In this document: positions 33,956 through 46,310 of the stretch, one piece after another | Layout of the letters: every line of letters starts with the position of its first letter | How positions within the stretch are numbered: the stretch's first letter is position 1 | NCBI GenBank assembly: GCA_965153355.1 | Contig: OZ231127.1 | Coordinates: 46,128,001-46,192,000, forward strand | From: Flaccisagitta enflata | Lineage: Eukaryota > Chaetognatha > Sagittoidea > Aphragmophora | Direction of reading: 5' to 3' | DNA: 64,000 bases | Translations under genes and position numbers: made by a program | Notes under the pieces: generated by a model | Databases searched by the model: none | What the model was told of the DNA's origin: nothing | Seen by the model: only the letters and a program-made list of their open reading frames with translations

Positions 33956-34930
33956 AGTAGGGTTGTAAAATGCTGGCCAATTCCCTCATTTCAATTTTTG
34001 TTAGCTTTCACAAAATTTCAAATGCGTTGCAATATTCTAACCCTTCTATCATGAATATATATATCCATAACTATGTACACCAGTCATAATTAGCATGCAC
34101 AATATGAAACTTGACATTTGCATCGATAAACGCTGAAAAAATCGCGACAAAATTAGCTCAAGAAGATTTTTGATAGATTATCAAATATTTTTTAACTTCG
34201 TGGTTAATTCTCTGCGAGGTGTATTGCGAATTGTCTTGAATTCACTATCAGAGACCTGCTCTGTAAAAAAATTGAGCTAGAGCAAAAAACTGCATTCAAA
34301 TCGGTGGACGCTGACCGACGCTAGAGCCTCGCATGTGTTAAAAAAATTTATTCGGCAAAAAATCATCAAGGTTGTTGTCTTCGTTTAGGCGCCGCGAAGT
34401 TGCGGTTGTTATAAAGACGGATCAGAGGAAGATTTTTTCTTCCTGCACCATTTTTAAAGATAATTACCGATAATGTATACGTTTCAGCATATCAATCGAA
34501 TCCTCTTTTCATGAAGAATATGAAAATGATGGTTCCTCGTTGACAATCCCACTCATAGAGGCCTCCAACCTCTCGTCAACTGCTTCCTCAACAACTCCAG
34601 CAACTGTCTGTAGACAAAAACCACCATCACGGAGAAACCACTTGACCAATCTTCATCAATCTTTGTAGGAACCTACCATCATTTTACGTGTACACGCTGT
34701 ATGCATGTACGACACACTCGAGCACCTGCAATGGCTCGTCAACTGCTTCATCCATATCCATGCATCTGCAACTTTAAGCAGTCATAACTCAAAAAATACC
34801 TGGTCAAATTTTATAGAATTTTTCGTGCAGTTATATCTAGTTAGCGTCTACACTCTCGAAAAAATTTAGGGCCCTTGAACATCATATTCGCCAAGTTGGT
34901 CGTCAACAGCATCTACTGTAGGCGCTATCA
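33956..34930. other. Intron 2 sequence without a gene
   Basis: AT-rich, with a repeated phrase CTCGTCAACTGCTTC at about 34573 and 34736. No exon signal accepted. Confidence 0.4.
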
Positions 34931-34934
34931 ACTT

Positions 34935-35822
34935 TACACGGACTCGGAAATCGCGCCCACAGACTAGGAAATCGCGCCAACAGACTAGGAAATCGCGCCC
35001 AAAGACTCGAAAATCGCGCCCACAGACTCGAAAATCGCGCCCACAGACTCGAAAATCGCGCCCACAGACTCGAAAATCGCGCCCACAGACTCGAAAATCG
35101 CGCCCACAGACTCGAAAATCGCGCCCACAGACTCGGAAATCGCGCCCAGACTCGAAAATCGCGCCCACAGACTCGGAAATCGCGCCCACCGACTCGGAAA
35201 TCGCGCCCACAGACTCGGAAATCGCGCCCACAGACTCGGAAATCGCGCCCACAGACTCGGAAATCGAGACCACAGACTCGGAAATCGCTCCCACCGACTT
35301 GGAAATCGAGACCACAGACTCGGAAATTGAGACCACAGACTCGGAAATTGAGACCACAGACTCGGAAATTGAGACCACAGACTCGGAAATTGAGACCACA
35401 GACTCGGAAATCGAGACCACAGACTCGGAAATCGAGACCACAGACTCAGAAATCGAGACCACAGACTCAGAAATCGAGACCACAGACTCGGAAATCGAGA
35501 CCACAGACTCGGAAATCGAGACCACAGACTCGGAAATCGAGACCACAGACTCGGAAATCGAGACCACAGACTCGGAAATCGAGACCACAGACTCGGAAAT
35601 CGAGACCACAGACTCAGAAATCGAGACCACAGACTCGGAAATCGAGACCACAGACTCGGAAATCGAGACCACAGACTCGGAAATCAAGACCACAGACTCG
35701 GAAATCGAGACCACAGACTCGGAAATTGAGACCACAGACTCGGAAATCGAGACCACAGACTCGGAAATCGAGACCACAGACTCGGAAATCGAGACTACAG
35801 ACTCGGAAATCGAGACCACAGC
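34935..35822. repeat. 21-bp minisatellite in two variant blocks
   Basis: About 42 units. The left block is (G/C)CGCCCACAGACTCG(A/G)AAATC; from about 35265 the right block is GAGACCACAGACTCGGAAAT. The 21-bp period keeps both strands open (IETTDSE heptads on plus, SVVSISE on minus), so the long frames are by-products of the period. Confidence 0.97.
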
Positions 35823-35989
35823 ATTAGATTACGGTGTAATCTCTGAGCTTATTTTCAAGAACAGTAAATCAATGGCAATACAACGTGAGACAAGAGATTC
35901 ATGATTGTGAAATGAAAGATTCATGATTTTTAAACGATCAGATTTCAAGAGAAAAGGCTTCACAATGCGACATATCACATAAAACGGGC

Positions 35990-36105
35990 ATTTTGGTAGA
36001 GTCGCATTTCCGCACTTTTCAACTCAATCATCACGGATGGACCGATGGACCAAGGGATAGACTGACGGACGGACAAAGCCTCTAAGAGTTGCGTGCCCAT
36101 AACAA
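35990..36105 (+). mobile_element. AACAAGGCC-element relic, CCTCTTATAGAG type
   Basis: CGCATTTCCGCACTTTTCAA, CTCAATCATC, a GGACCGATGGACC tract, AAAGCCTCTAAGAGTTGCGT. The 5' module and terminal palindrome are lost. Confidence 0.65.
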
Positions 36106-36189
36106 AAGATTGCGAACACAGTTGAATATCGTAACCATAGAGTTTAGAGTCGAGAGTCAAGGGAATCAAGACGGTGACAAGTCGATAAT

Positions 36190-36192
<3 letters not shown>

Positions 36193-36242
<50 letters not shown>
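36193..36242. repeat. (GA)n microsatellite
   Basis: About 50 bp of GA followed by GACAGA-type repeats to 36340. Confidence 0.9.
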
Positions 36243-36249
<7 letters not shown>

Positions 36250-36584
36250 AAGTGAGAGTCAGACGGATAGCCAAACAGAGACAGAGATACAAAGAGGAAC
36301 AAACAAATAGACAGACAAAGAGACAGAGATGAAGAGAGACAGGGACAAAGATAGAGTCAGCAAAGTTACCAGAAATTCTCTCAACAACGATGGACGGTGG
36401 AGCTTTAGGCTATTCCTTTGAATTTCTTCCTCTTTCCTCTTTTACTTTTAATGGCACAGTCCCTTTATTAGCGGAAGACCAGAGATGAATGAGTACGCGA
36501 ATTTCGATTGGAAATCATCATCGACAACATGTACGTCGGAGGATACAAAGAAAAAGCTAGAAAAGAATCACGCGATGGGTTTCT

Positions 36585-36655
36585 CGGTCTGTCTATCGTC
36601 TGTCGGTTGTCTGTCGGTCGTCTGTCGGTCGTCTGTCGGTCGTCTGTCGGTCGTC
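36585..36655. repeat. GTCTGTCGGTC minisatellite
   Basis: Six units of 11 bp. 36410-36580 and 36660-36930 hold no recognised feature except a phrase near 36780 shared with 20590 and 60900. Confidence 0.85.
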
Positions 36656-37060
36656 GCGTCTTTCGGATGATTAGTTTGGTGGAAGACTGTGAGTGGTGCG
36701 CGTAATACTGCACGTAATACTTGTCAGTAAGGGACACTAAAGGTTCACATATCACAAGGTCCTCTTCCATATAATTCAGTTTAAGTATATAGTACGTAAC
36801 ATTGTTCCACTTGTCAGAATAAGTAATTTAAGACATTCTGCGCAATTCAATGTGTGTAACTTTATGTATTAATGTAATCAAGTGTTTAACAACCGTCATA
36901 AGATGGTTGCATTTTATTTGGCGATTAATTCTTCCCCGCTGACGGAAGGATGAAAGGGAATCGAGAACCGGTATGTGTTTGCCACATTTTGATTTGCATA
37001 ATGATATCAAGCGAAATCACTGACGGCGTGGACACACATTCCAAAGGAAACTCGCTGGAA

Positions 37061-37067
<7 letters not shown>

Positions 37068-37148
<81 letters not shown>
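37068..37148. repeat. (GA)n microsatellite
   Basis: About 80 bp of GA. Confidence 0.95.
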
Positions 37149-37150
<2 letters not shown>

Positions 37151-37319
37151 AACAGAAAGGTTGTGGAGATTGCCGCCAAACTCGTCATTTTCTGCTTAAC
37201 AATTGGCTGTTTCTTTGCGTTTGCGTCCATAAATGATACACAACAAATTCAATTTTGAATTTAGCGTACAGTTTAGCAAGTCGCAAAACTATTCACTCAG
37301 CTTCTGAATTGCAAAACTT

Positions 37320-37500
37320 ATCATTTGTCTGTCCATCCGTCTGTTTGTGATGATTGAGTTGAAAATTGTGAAAACATGTAATTGCTATGAATTAAGGTAC
37401 TGCGGTTGTGTGCGTGTGAAAGGGGTATGGCATAGGGTTGAATACCCCTGCCCACCCGTCCATAATGACATTGTATAATGGCCTTTATTTGATTTTTTTC
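37320..37500 (-). mobile_element. AACAAGGCC-element relic (reverse)
   Basis: From the left: TTTGTCTGTCCATCCGTCTG, GATTGAGTTGAAAATTGTGA, CCCCTGCCCACCCGTCC, then a decayed GGCCTTTATTTGA. Similar order to 28620-28772. Confidence 0.65.
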
Positions 37501-37544
37501 TGGACAAAGCCTGTCGGGCTCGCTTCGCCTAATAGCCCGATACA

Positions 37545-39290
37545 TCATTTTTTGACTTTTTACTCTAATTTGGGCATCTTAATCACGTCCAATTGTCATA
37601 GAATTTTAGGTGATTGTAAAACATGATGTTGAAAATTTACAGTTGAAACTTCATGAATATCAAACCAGTTTTAGGGGGTTAAATGATTGTTTATTTGCCT
37701 TTGGTTCCCCCAAAATAACTATTTTCAGACCTTTTGGCCTTAAATATAGGCCTTTTAACTGATATCTTACTTGTTACACCGGACCAAATATGTAAGCTAT
37801 GAAGCACAGGTGGTTTGCACGTGTCAAAACCGTGGTTTTACCTTCCAGATGCCAAAAATTATGATTTTTCGACATTTTATACATGACAGCGATCGTTCTT
37901 TTTTTTTTTTTGGCAGGCAAGAAATGCTAAATAAGGGCTGAAATTTTTTTTGCAGATCATCAACGACCCCAACATAAAATTGTGGGTCATGGTTGCCCCC
38001 TCCCTTACATAATTTGGCATTGTCCCCACGTAGATATTGATTTTTCAAAAATTCGCCTTGTCAATTTTCGACTTTCAAGTCTAATTTGGGCATCTCAACA
38101 TTGTCCGAATGTCATAGAATTTTAGATGGTGAAAGAATATGATGTAAAGAAGCTACAGTTCAAATCTCATCAAAATCGGACAAGGTTAAGGGGGGTAAAA
38201 GTCTCTCCAACTGCATGAAATAATTTCAGAAAATGGTCGATTTTCGACTTTCAAGTCTTATTTGGGCATCTTAACATTATCCGAATGTCATGAAATTTTA
38301 GATGGTGGAAGTACATGATGTAAAAAAGCTACAGTTCAAATTTCATCAAAATCGGACAAGGTTAAGGGGGTAAAAGTCTCTCCCAGTGCATGAAATAATT
38401 TCAGAAAATAGTCAATTTTCGACTTTCAAGTCTTATTTGGGCATCTTAACATTATTCGAATGTCATGAAATTTTAGATGGTGGAAGTACATGATGTAAAG
38501 AAGCTATAGTTCAAATTTCATCAAAATCGGACAAGGTTAAGGGGGGTAAAAGTCTTTCCCAGTGCATAAAATAATTTCAGAAAATGGTCGATTTTCGACT
38601 TTCAAGTCTTATTTGGGCATCTTAACATTATCCGAATGTCATGAAATTTTAGATGGTGGAAGTACATGATGTAAAGAAGCTACAGTTCAAATTTCATCAA
38701 AATCGGACAAGGTTAAGGGGGGTAAAAGTCTCTCCCAGTGCATGAAATAATTTCAGAAAATGGTCGATTTTCGACTTTCAAGTCTTATTTGGGCATCTTA
38801 ACATTATTCGAATGTCATGAAATTTTAGATGGTGGAAGTACATGATGTAAAGAAGCTACAGTTGAAATTTCATCAAAATCGGACAAGGTTAAGGGGGGTA
38901 AAAGTCTTTCCCAGTGCATAAAATAATTTCAGAAAATGGTCGATTTTCGACTTTCAAGTCTTATTTGGGCATCTTAACATTATCCGAATGTCATGAAATT
39001 TAAGATGGTGGAAGTACATGATGTAAAGAAGCTACAGTTCAAATTTCATCAAAATCGGACAAGGTTAAGGGGGGTAAAAGTCTTTCCCAGTGCATGAAAT
39101 AATTTCAGAAAATGGTCGATTTTCGACTTTCAAGTCTTATTTGGGCATCTTAACATTATCCGAATGTCATGAAATTTAAGATGGTGGAAGTACATGATGT
39201 AAAGAAGCTACAGTTTAAATTTCATCAAAATCGGACAAGTTTAAGGGGGGTAAAAGTCTCTCCCAGTGCATGAAAAAATTTCAGAAAAGT
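37545..39290. repeat. Satellite array, about 176-bp monomers
   Basis: Seven good monomers from 38048 share TTTTCGACTTTCAAGTCTTA, GGGCATCTTAACATTATCC, GAATGTCATGAAATTTTAGA, GGTGGAAGTACATGATGTAA, TTTCATCAAAATCGGACAAG and GGTAAAAGTCTCTCCCAGTG. A diverged monomer is visible at 37550-37700 with unrelated sequence between. No coding frame. Confidence 0.95.
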
Positions 39291-39644
39291 GCATATCTTT
39301 TTTAACCCTGTACTAAAAGCACTATAACTCAAAAATGGTTGGAAATATCAACTCGAAACCAATTTTTTTCGATTCCTCAGGCAATTTTGCATCGATTTAC
39401 CTATTTGGTAAAATTTTTTTAGAATTTTTGCTATTTTTTATAATTTTTTCTTGAAAAAGTGTCCCTTTGAAAAATGAACAAAACAATCTCGACGTTTTTC
39501 AATGTTTGAGGCCGGTCAAATGGGTTGAAACTGGGCCAAAAAGTGTTACTCTTGCCAGATAACGTACTCAGTATGTCTCTGGAGTTAGTTTCTGACAAGT
39601 ATAGGACTTTTTGACCAAATTCGATGAATACATTTTATAACCCT

Positions 39645-39712
39645 ATTTACAGACCAACCGACAGACCGACGGACACAGCCAGTTATAGAGGTGCTTTGTC
39701 GCACCTAAAAAC
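39645..39712 (+). mobile_element. Subfamily B 3' end
   Basis: CCAACCGACAGACCGACGGA, AGCCAGTTATAGAGGTGCTT, TGTCGCACCTAAAA. No 5' end next to it; 33896-33955 is the closest in the same orientation. Confidence 0.75.
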
Positions 39713-39962
39713 AACATTAGCAACCTTGAACTATCAGTAATTCACTTTATTTCTAAGGTCCCAAATTTTTCTTTTTTTTCCGTTTTGGTTTTCTATATTA
39801 AGATAGGAAATTAGGAAATGTTTCGATGAAAGTTCGCGCAAATATTTGAACATTTTCTGAGCTAATGGCTTTGGAACTGATGCGCGATACTATGATACAA
39901 AGCACGCAAATGGGTACCACTTTTAGCTACTTTGGTTTGTATCGTTTTCCAGAACTTACGGC

Positions 39963-40580
39963 CCTTTTTGGGCAGCGGCCCCGAAGGGGTCGATGACCTA
40001 TGCTTTCACACATGTGGGGAATTTTCTCCTGTTCCTTCTCCGTCCATCCATCCATCCCCCCCCCCCGCCTCAAGGCCTAAATCCCAGCTTTCCTGACTCA
40101 ATTCCCAGACCCAAGACCCAAATTCCAGCCTCTAGGCCCAGAATCCAGTCTCATGACCAAAATCCAGCCTCAAAGCCTAAGATCCAGCCTCAAAGCCCAA
40201 ACCCCAGCCTTGTGGCCCAAATTCCAGCCTCGAGGCCCAAAATTCCAGCCTTAAGGAGAGGGAGGAGAAGGAGGAGAAAATTCCTCATATGAAAGTTGGA
40301 CAACATTACTACCCCACACTATATAAAGGACAAGAGCCTTTGGAGCTTTCAATGGTGTCCGGACCCATCAAAAACTATCCTTAAAATATCTGAAAGAAAC
40401 TTCCCTTTTCAGAATTCATCACAAGACAGTTCAAAAGATATGTATCATTTAGAAAAGGGTCACCAATTCCCATGTGTGAAAACATAGGTCATTGACCCCT
40501 TTGGGGCCACTGCCCGGCTCCCTTCCATAGCTTCAACCACAACCTACTTAAGCAGGGCACGGATACCGCTGACCATCCAA
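39963..40580. mobile_element. GGGCAGCGGCCCC foldback element with an insertion
   Basis: The left arm is TTTGGGCAGCGGCCCCGAAG, GGTCGATGACCTATGCTTTC and ACACATG. The interior has CCAGCCTCAAGGCC-type units of about 20 bp. The right arm is CATGTGTGAAAACATAGGTC, ATTGACCCCTTTGGGGCC, ACTGCCC. The tail has AAGCAGGGCACGGATACCGC. About 110 bp at 40292-40400 belongs to another dispersed repeat, also at 49922-50485 and 45700-45800. Confidence 0.8.
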
Positions 40581-40652
40581 CGCTTTTGCGACTATTTGCT
40601 GATGAAATATGTAAGTATACATGGGTATAAATCAAATCAAAATCTATTGTAC

Positions 40653-40943
40653 CTTCCTTGACGCCAGGTGGTTCATCAACCGCCTTTCTGACGGTCGTCT
40701 TGTAAATATCCATGACGGTTTCATAGCCGCCTGCCAAAGCCGGGCGCTGAATACGATACAATTCCAGGAAGACGGTTTTGCGCCAAACGAAGCTCAAATC
40801 GGCGGAGGACACTTGACCCAAAGAGAAGCAAATTCCGCGATCCAACACGTTCAAACACCATCCAATCGGCAAAAAAGATGGCAATGACTGAATCATGTCT
40901 TGGATCGACTGAATCGGAAAATCCGTCGGCGATGTCTGACTTC
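40653..40943 (-). CDS. HMG-box gene exon 2
   Basis: Coding exon of 291 nt, about residues 42-138. The acceptor is ATTACATATACAG, entered in phase 1 (xGA then AGT CAG); the donor is AAGGAAG followed by GTACAA, leaving phase 1. It encodes GSQTSPTDFPIQSIQDMIQS, LPSFLPIGWCLNVLDRGICF, SLGQVSSADLSFVWRKTVFL and ELYRIQRPALAGGYETVMDI, ending VRKAVDEPPGVKE. Unlike the other exons it is not low-complexity; the alternating hydrophobic pattern suggests a small folded domain, which I do not recognise. A second minus frame is also open for most of its length, but it stops before the donor. Confidence 0.6.
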
Positions 40944-40963
40944 CTGTATATGTAATGGGACGA

Positions 40964-41628
<665 letters not shown>

Positions 41629-41867
41629 TTTTCTTGACTCTTGTTTTTGTTGTTTGTATCTTTGCGTCATTGTGCTTTGTAACCCCTGCAGGGATCATAC
41701 GTTAAACATTTCTCGTGACAACATTGCCCTGTTAACCCCCATAAAACTGACAAACAAAGATCAATAATGTACGTGTTTTCGGATTTTAGCAATGCGGTTT
41801 ACAATCAGTATCACTTGCGGCACGCTTATACACACACACAGAAGAAACACACACAAACACAGGCACA

Positions 41868-41970
41868 AACAAACAAACAAACAAACACACAAACAAACAA
41901 ACAAACAAACAAACAAACAAACAAACAAACAAACAAACAAACAAACAAACAAACAAACCAACAAACACAC
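41868..41970. repeat. (CAAA)n microsatellite
   Basis: About 100 bp of CAAA flanked by CACACA runs. Confidence 0.95.
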
Positions 41971-42096
41971 ACACACACTAAATAAGGGGAAATGAAAGAA
42001 CGATGTTTTCTTTCCAACTTGCTGGAAAAAGAATATAGTATCATTCACGCACTCTCACTCTCTCCGTCTCAGACTTTCCATTTTCATTCCAAGTAC

Positions 42097-42220
42097 CAGC
42101 ATTATTGAGAAATTTGTATTCGGTTGCCGCTTCGCTTGTATTCCGCCCTTTACTCGGCGAAGAGGAGGAGGAGGAGGACGAGGTAGAAGAGGAGGAGGGA
42201 TTGGAGGACGAGGAGGCCAT
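42097..42220 (-). CDS. HMG-box gene exon 1 (tentative start)
   Basis: The ATG at 42220 opens MASSSSNPSSSSTSSSSSSS, then SPSKGRNTSEAAATEYKFLN. Exon 2 needs phase 1. Two donors would give it: CTG followed by GTACTT at 42096 (used here, 124 nt, 41 codons plus one base) or TGC followed by GTGAAT further on. A stronger-looking GTGAGA at 42058 would leave phase 0 and need another exon between. The Ser-rich start matches the style of the other exons. Whether this is the true first exon is unproven. Confidence 0.4.
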
Positions 42221-42229
42221 TATATCTGT

Positions 42230-42688
42230 CTGTCTCTATGTAGATACCTATATCTAGATGTTATTTAGTTTTCTTTGAGTATTTTCTTTCTTTTTTTACA
42301 ATCGATAAAGGAAATTGGTGTTCCGATTCTGGCATTGAAATTGGTTCCGATTCTGGTATTGTCGTTCTGTGTGGTATTGGGGCTTTTGGCGCATATAGAA
42401 AAATCTTCGAATGACAGTTACTGAGAGTTCTCAATGATGGATTCCGTGAAGTATTCTATGGAGAAACCTGTCCACAAAGAAAAAGACGAAAAAAACTTAA
42501 GTTGTCATAATCATCATTGCTACTGGAGTGGCCCTCATCACCAGTAGCAGTATGTACTACCCGCAAGAATTAGGAAAGACTCCGTATTTACCCACTTTCA
42601 CTTTTTCTGCATTTATGAGCTTTTTGGTCTCACTGCCTCACTGCCCTATAGTGCCTTTCTTCAATCACTGGCCATACTTTACAAATGA
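42230..42688. other. Upstream of exon 1; no promoter identified
   Basis: Includes a repeated phrase TTGGTGTTCCGATTCTGGCA/TTGGTTCCGATTCTGGTATT near 42320-42360. No TATA-like or initiator element could be assigned with confidence. Confidence 0.35.
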
Positions 42689-42884
42689 AACAAGGCCGGA
42701 TACACGGCTACCGAGGTCGCGTGCGGGTGGGCAGGGTCCATATTTGAGGTCACTAGACCATTTGGGCAGGAGCAGTGGGGTCAAAGAAATAAATCATAAA
42801 AAAGTAAAGTGTGACCGACCGAGCAACCGACCAACCGACCGACCGACGGACAAAGCGGGTTGTAGAGTCGCGTGCACGCGACTA
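42689..42884 (+). mobile_element. AACAAGGCC element, full length
   Basis: AACAAGGCCGGATACACGGC, tag GTCGCGTGCGGGTGGGCAG, AGACCATTTGGGCAGGAGCA, AAAGTAAAGTGTGACCGACC, a CCAACCGACC tract, then the perfect palindrome AGTCGCGTGCACGCGACT. A good reference copy of about 196 bp. Confidence 0.93.
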
Positions 42885-43254
42885 AATACAGTTGAACTTT
42901 ACAAGAGCGCATGTGAAAGGACTGGACAGAATTATGCCTTACAACAAACCTGCCTTATTGCCAACATAAATATAGAAAAAACATCAAAATTTATCATGGG
43001 GCAGCAAGTTCTATGCCTCATAGGCGGGCATGCCTTCATTGCTCTAAAAGTTTCAGCCTGTTTTCTTCTGAGGAAAGGTGAAAAGCCTTTAGAATATGAG
43101 TTATTCATGGTGAGGACAGATGGATGAACAGTAACTCTCCTGAAGAAGAGAAGCCTCTCAATAAGAGTTCATCTGTATCTATCATTGGATATATGTCGGT
43201 CCATAAGCTTAGCTTTTTTGGCGTTTGTCGGTGGTTTATCCATTACTTCTCCTT

Positions 43255-43456
43255 CCTAAATACTTTGTCAGCCTTTTTTCACCGCCCCTGCCCTATTGGG
43301 TGGTTGTGTATCAGGCCTTGTTTAAAGACCCTTAAAAGACCAACTGACAGATCTTTGCTTACTATTGTAAGCTTTTAGTCGCATGCTATGTGACTCTTAT
43401 TAGCCACTTTTTGGTAGGTCCGTCAGTTGGTCCGTCAGTCCGTCCATCTGTCACGA
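43255..43456 (-). mobile_element. Two AACAAGGCC-element ends (reverse)
   Basis: 43265-43325 is a 5' end (read reverse: AACAAGGCCTGATACACAAC, GGGCAGGGGCGG). 43374-43456 is a 3' end (read reverse: a GACGGACTGACGG tract, AAGAGTCACATAGCATGCGA, CTAAAAG). The short interior between them is atypical. Confidence 0.65.
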
Positions 43457-43482
43457 AGTCATTAAAGGCATTATTTTTTGGC

Positions 43483-44407
<925 letters not shown>

Positions 44408-44446
<39 letters not shown>
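44408..44446. repeat. (CA)n array
   Basis: About 40 bp of CA directly after the truncated last 90-bp unit (CATAGTG then CACACA). Confidence 0.95.
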
Positions 44447-44449
<3 letters not shown>

Positions 44450-44450
<1 letters not shown>

Positions 44451-45090
44451 CCAGTCACCAAAGGGTAAAATGTGGTCAGCGATACCCGTAGGCCTGCTTT
44501 GCATGACTGTGAATGAGGGCAAGCAGGGCAGGAGCCCCAAATGAGATGAAGTCCTATAGAACAGAAGGGGACTTTTGTTCGTCCTGCCTAAGATAGTTGA
44601 TGAGGCCATGAGGCACTTAAGGGGGCCAATTGAGGGTTTTTGATAGCCTGAATGCTTGTTCAAGGGCTGATGAAAATGACTGGGCTGCTCTGAAGGCTGG
44701 GAGGGCTAATATCAAGCTCAGTTGGCGGATTGGAGGCCTGAGAGGCTTGAAAGGCCTGATTTAGGCTTGAGAGGGCAGGTTGGAGGTCTGAGAGGACTGA
44801 TCAGAGGTCTGAGAGGGCAGAGTTGACGCCTGATTTGAAGCTTGATAGGGCTGATTTGAAGCTTAGATTCGAGGGTGGATTACAGGACTGAGAGGAAGAT
44901 TTGAGGCCTAAGAGGCCCAATTTGACGCTTGAGAGGGCTGATTTGAGGCCTGAGAGGGCTGATTGGAGGCTTGAAAGGCCTGATTTGAGGCCTATGGGGG
45001 GACGGAGGAATGAACGAACGAACGCGAACGGACGAACAAAAGTCCCCCTGTGTTTTACAGGATTTCGTCCCCTTGGCCGCCGCCCAAGAA
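44450..45090. mobile_element. GGGCAGCGGCCCC foldback element, inverted orientation
   Basis: The tail comes first (AAAATGTGGTCAGCGATACC, GCCTGCTTTGCATGA), then an arm (GCAGGGCAGGAGCCCC, GAAGTCCTATAGAACAGAAG, GACTTTTGTTCGTCC). Units of about 20 bp follow (GGCCTGAGAGGGCTGATTTG), then the right arm (AAAGTCCCCCTGTGTTTTAC, AGGATTTCGTCCCCTTGGCC). Confidence 0.8.
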
Positions 45091-45117
45091 AGTACAAAGA
45101 AAAGATACTAATAAGAT

Positions 45118-46302
45118 TAGTGTTCGCAAAAGCAGTGGATTTTTTTTCTGCTAGCAGAAAGCAGAAAATTTTTTTTCTGCTAGCACTGCTAGCAGTAAAG
45201 AGCAGTACTTTATGTATGTATAAGCTAGCTGTTAGGCCTTTTTACTAACCAGAAATGGTAAAAAACAACCAATCAAGAGAAAGTGCAAGAGACTTATGAA
45301 ACATTTGCATCAAACAAGGCAGCAACAAGGCCAGATACATGACACCACATTTTTGGATGGCTGGGCAGGGAAAGTAATGCAAAAAACCACACACAATTCA
45401 ACAGTGTTACGAACCAATAGACAATGAGTTCTGTGTCTGTAAAAAAAGATTTGAATATGGAGATGGATGCTTCAGGAAGAAGAGAGATTCAGTATCTTGC
45501 CATCATTGGTATATGAAGAGCATGAGAAGGTGCCAAGATGGATATGGTCTTTATTGGGCCCCCACATTCATCAGGTGTTTTCAACTGATCTGCACATCTA
45601 TGGAATGGACAGGAATTGGTTACCCATATCAAAATGACAGACAATTTTTTGATTTCTCATGATAATATCTGCGTGGGAGTTTTTATCTGAGAAAGGACAG
45701 TACTTTGTGAAGGATCCAGATTAAACACCATAAAGAGCTCCTAAGACTCTTATCCTTTCATTTGGTAGTTTTGGTGGTAATGTTATCCAACTTTTGTAAC
45801 AATCACTTGGTTTTCAATAAATAATGATGGAGGAAGCCTAGATGCCAACATTTTTGGATTGCATGTTGTATGAATTACTTTATCTGCAATCATTGCAATA
45901 AGCATCCCAGCTGCAATAGATGCACATTCTGCCTCTACCAAAGTTGTTGATGGTTTGGCTGGAAAAGGCCTTTACAAGCTACTTGTTTAAAAATATTTTC
46001 CTGAAGTCTTGAGTCTAATAGATATTTCTAACAGGTATCCCATAAACACCATTTACAAGTATTCATGTAAAATTAACCCTTTCTGAATATTTTTTTTATC
46101 ATCCAAATCAAGATAGAGAACAAAAGAAATCTTTGTAGATACCTAATATGGATTTTTACCGGAAAACTGGATAGAAAAGTATAGAAATATTAGAATTTTC
46201 ACTGCTAATTACTGCTAGCAGCTGAAAATTTTCTGCTAGCAGAGCAGTTTCAAATGTCTGCTAGCAGCTCTGCTAGCAAATTGCCTGCTCGTGCGAACAC
46301 TA
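45118..46302. mobile_element. Non-autonomous hAT-type element, 1185 bp
   Basis: The ends are TAGTGTTCGCAAAAGCAG and, inverted, TAGTGTTCGCACGAGCAG, with a perfect 8-bp target duplication AATAAGAT (45110-45117, 46303-46310). Both subterminal regions carry clusters of the palindrome CTGCTAGCAG. The interior has no intact transposase; it carries a decayed AACAAGGCC element (45318-45430) and a segment at 45700-45800 similar to 50280-50370. Confidence 0.92.
45318..45430 (+). mobile_element. AACAAGGCC-element relic inside the hAT element
   Basis: AACAAGGCCAGATACATGAC, GGCTGGGCAGGGAAAGTAAT, CAAAAAACCACACACAATTC. GCGGAC-type body; 3' end lost. Confidence 0.65.
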
Positions 46303-46310
46303 AATAAGAT

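Noticed and set aside
34866-35904. 317-residue and 201-residue heptad-repeat proteins on opposite strands
   Set aside because: Both arise because the minisatellite period is 21 bp; simultaneous openness on both strands and lack of splice or start context argue against coding.
36468-36770. Minus frame MEEDLVICEPLVSLTDKYYV as a gene
   Set aside because: The phrase recurs in part near 20590 and 60900, so it is more likely a dispersed repeat relic; no splice support.
40721-40943. Alternative frame of exon 2 (SDIADGFSDSVDPRHDSVIA...)
   Set aside because: It ends at a stop before the donor and does not link in phase to exon 3, whereas the chosen frame does.
42528-43127. 199-residue plus frame
   Set aside because: It runs straight through an AACAAGGCC element, which supplies much of its length; no domain recognised.
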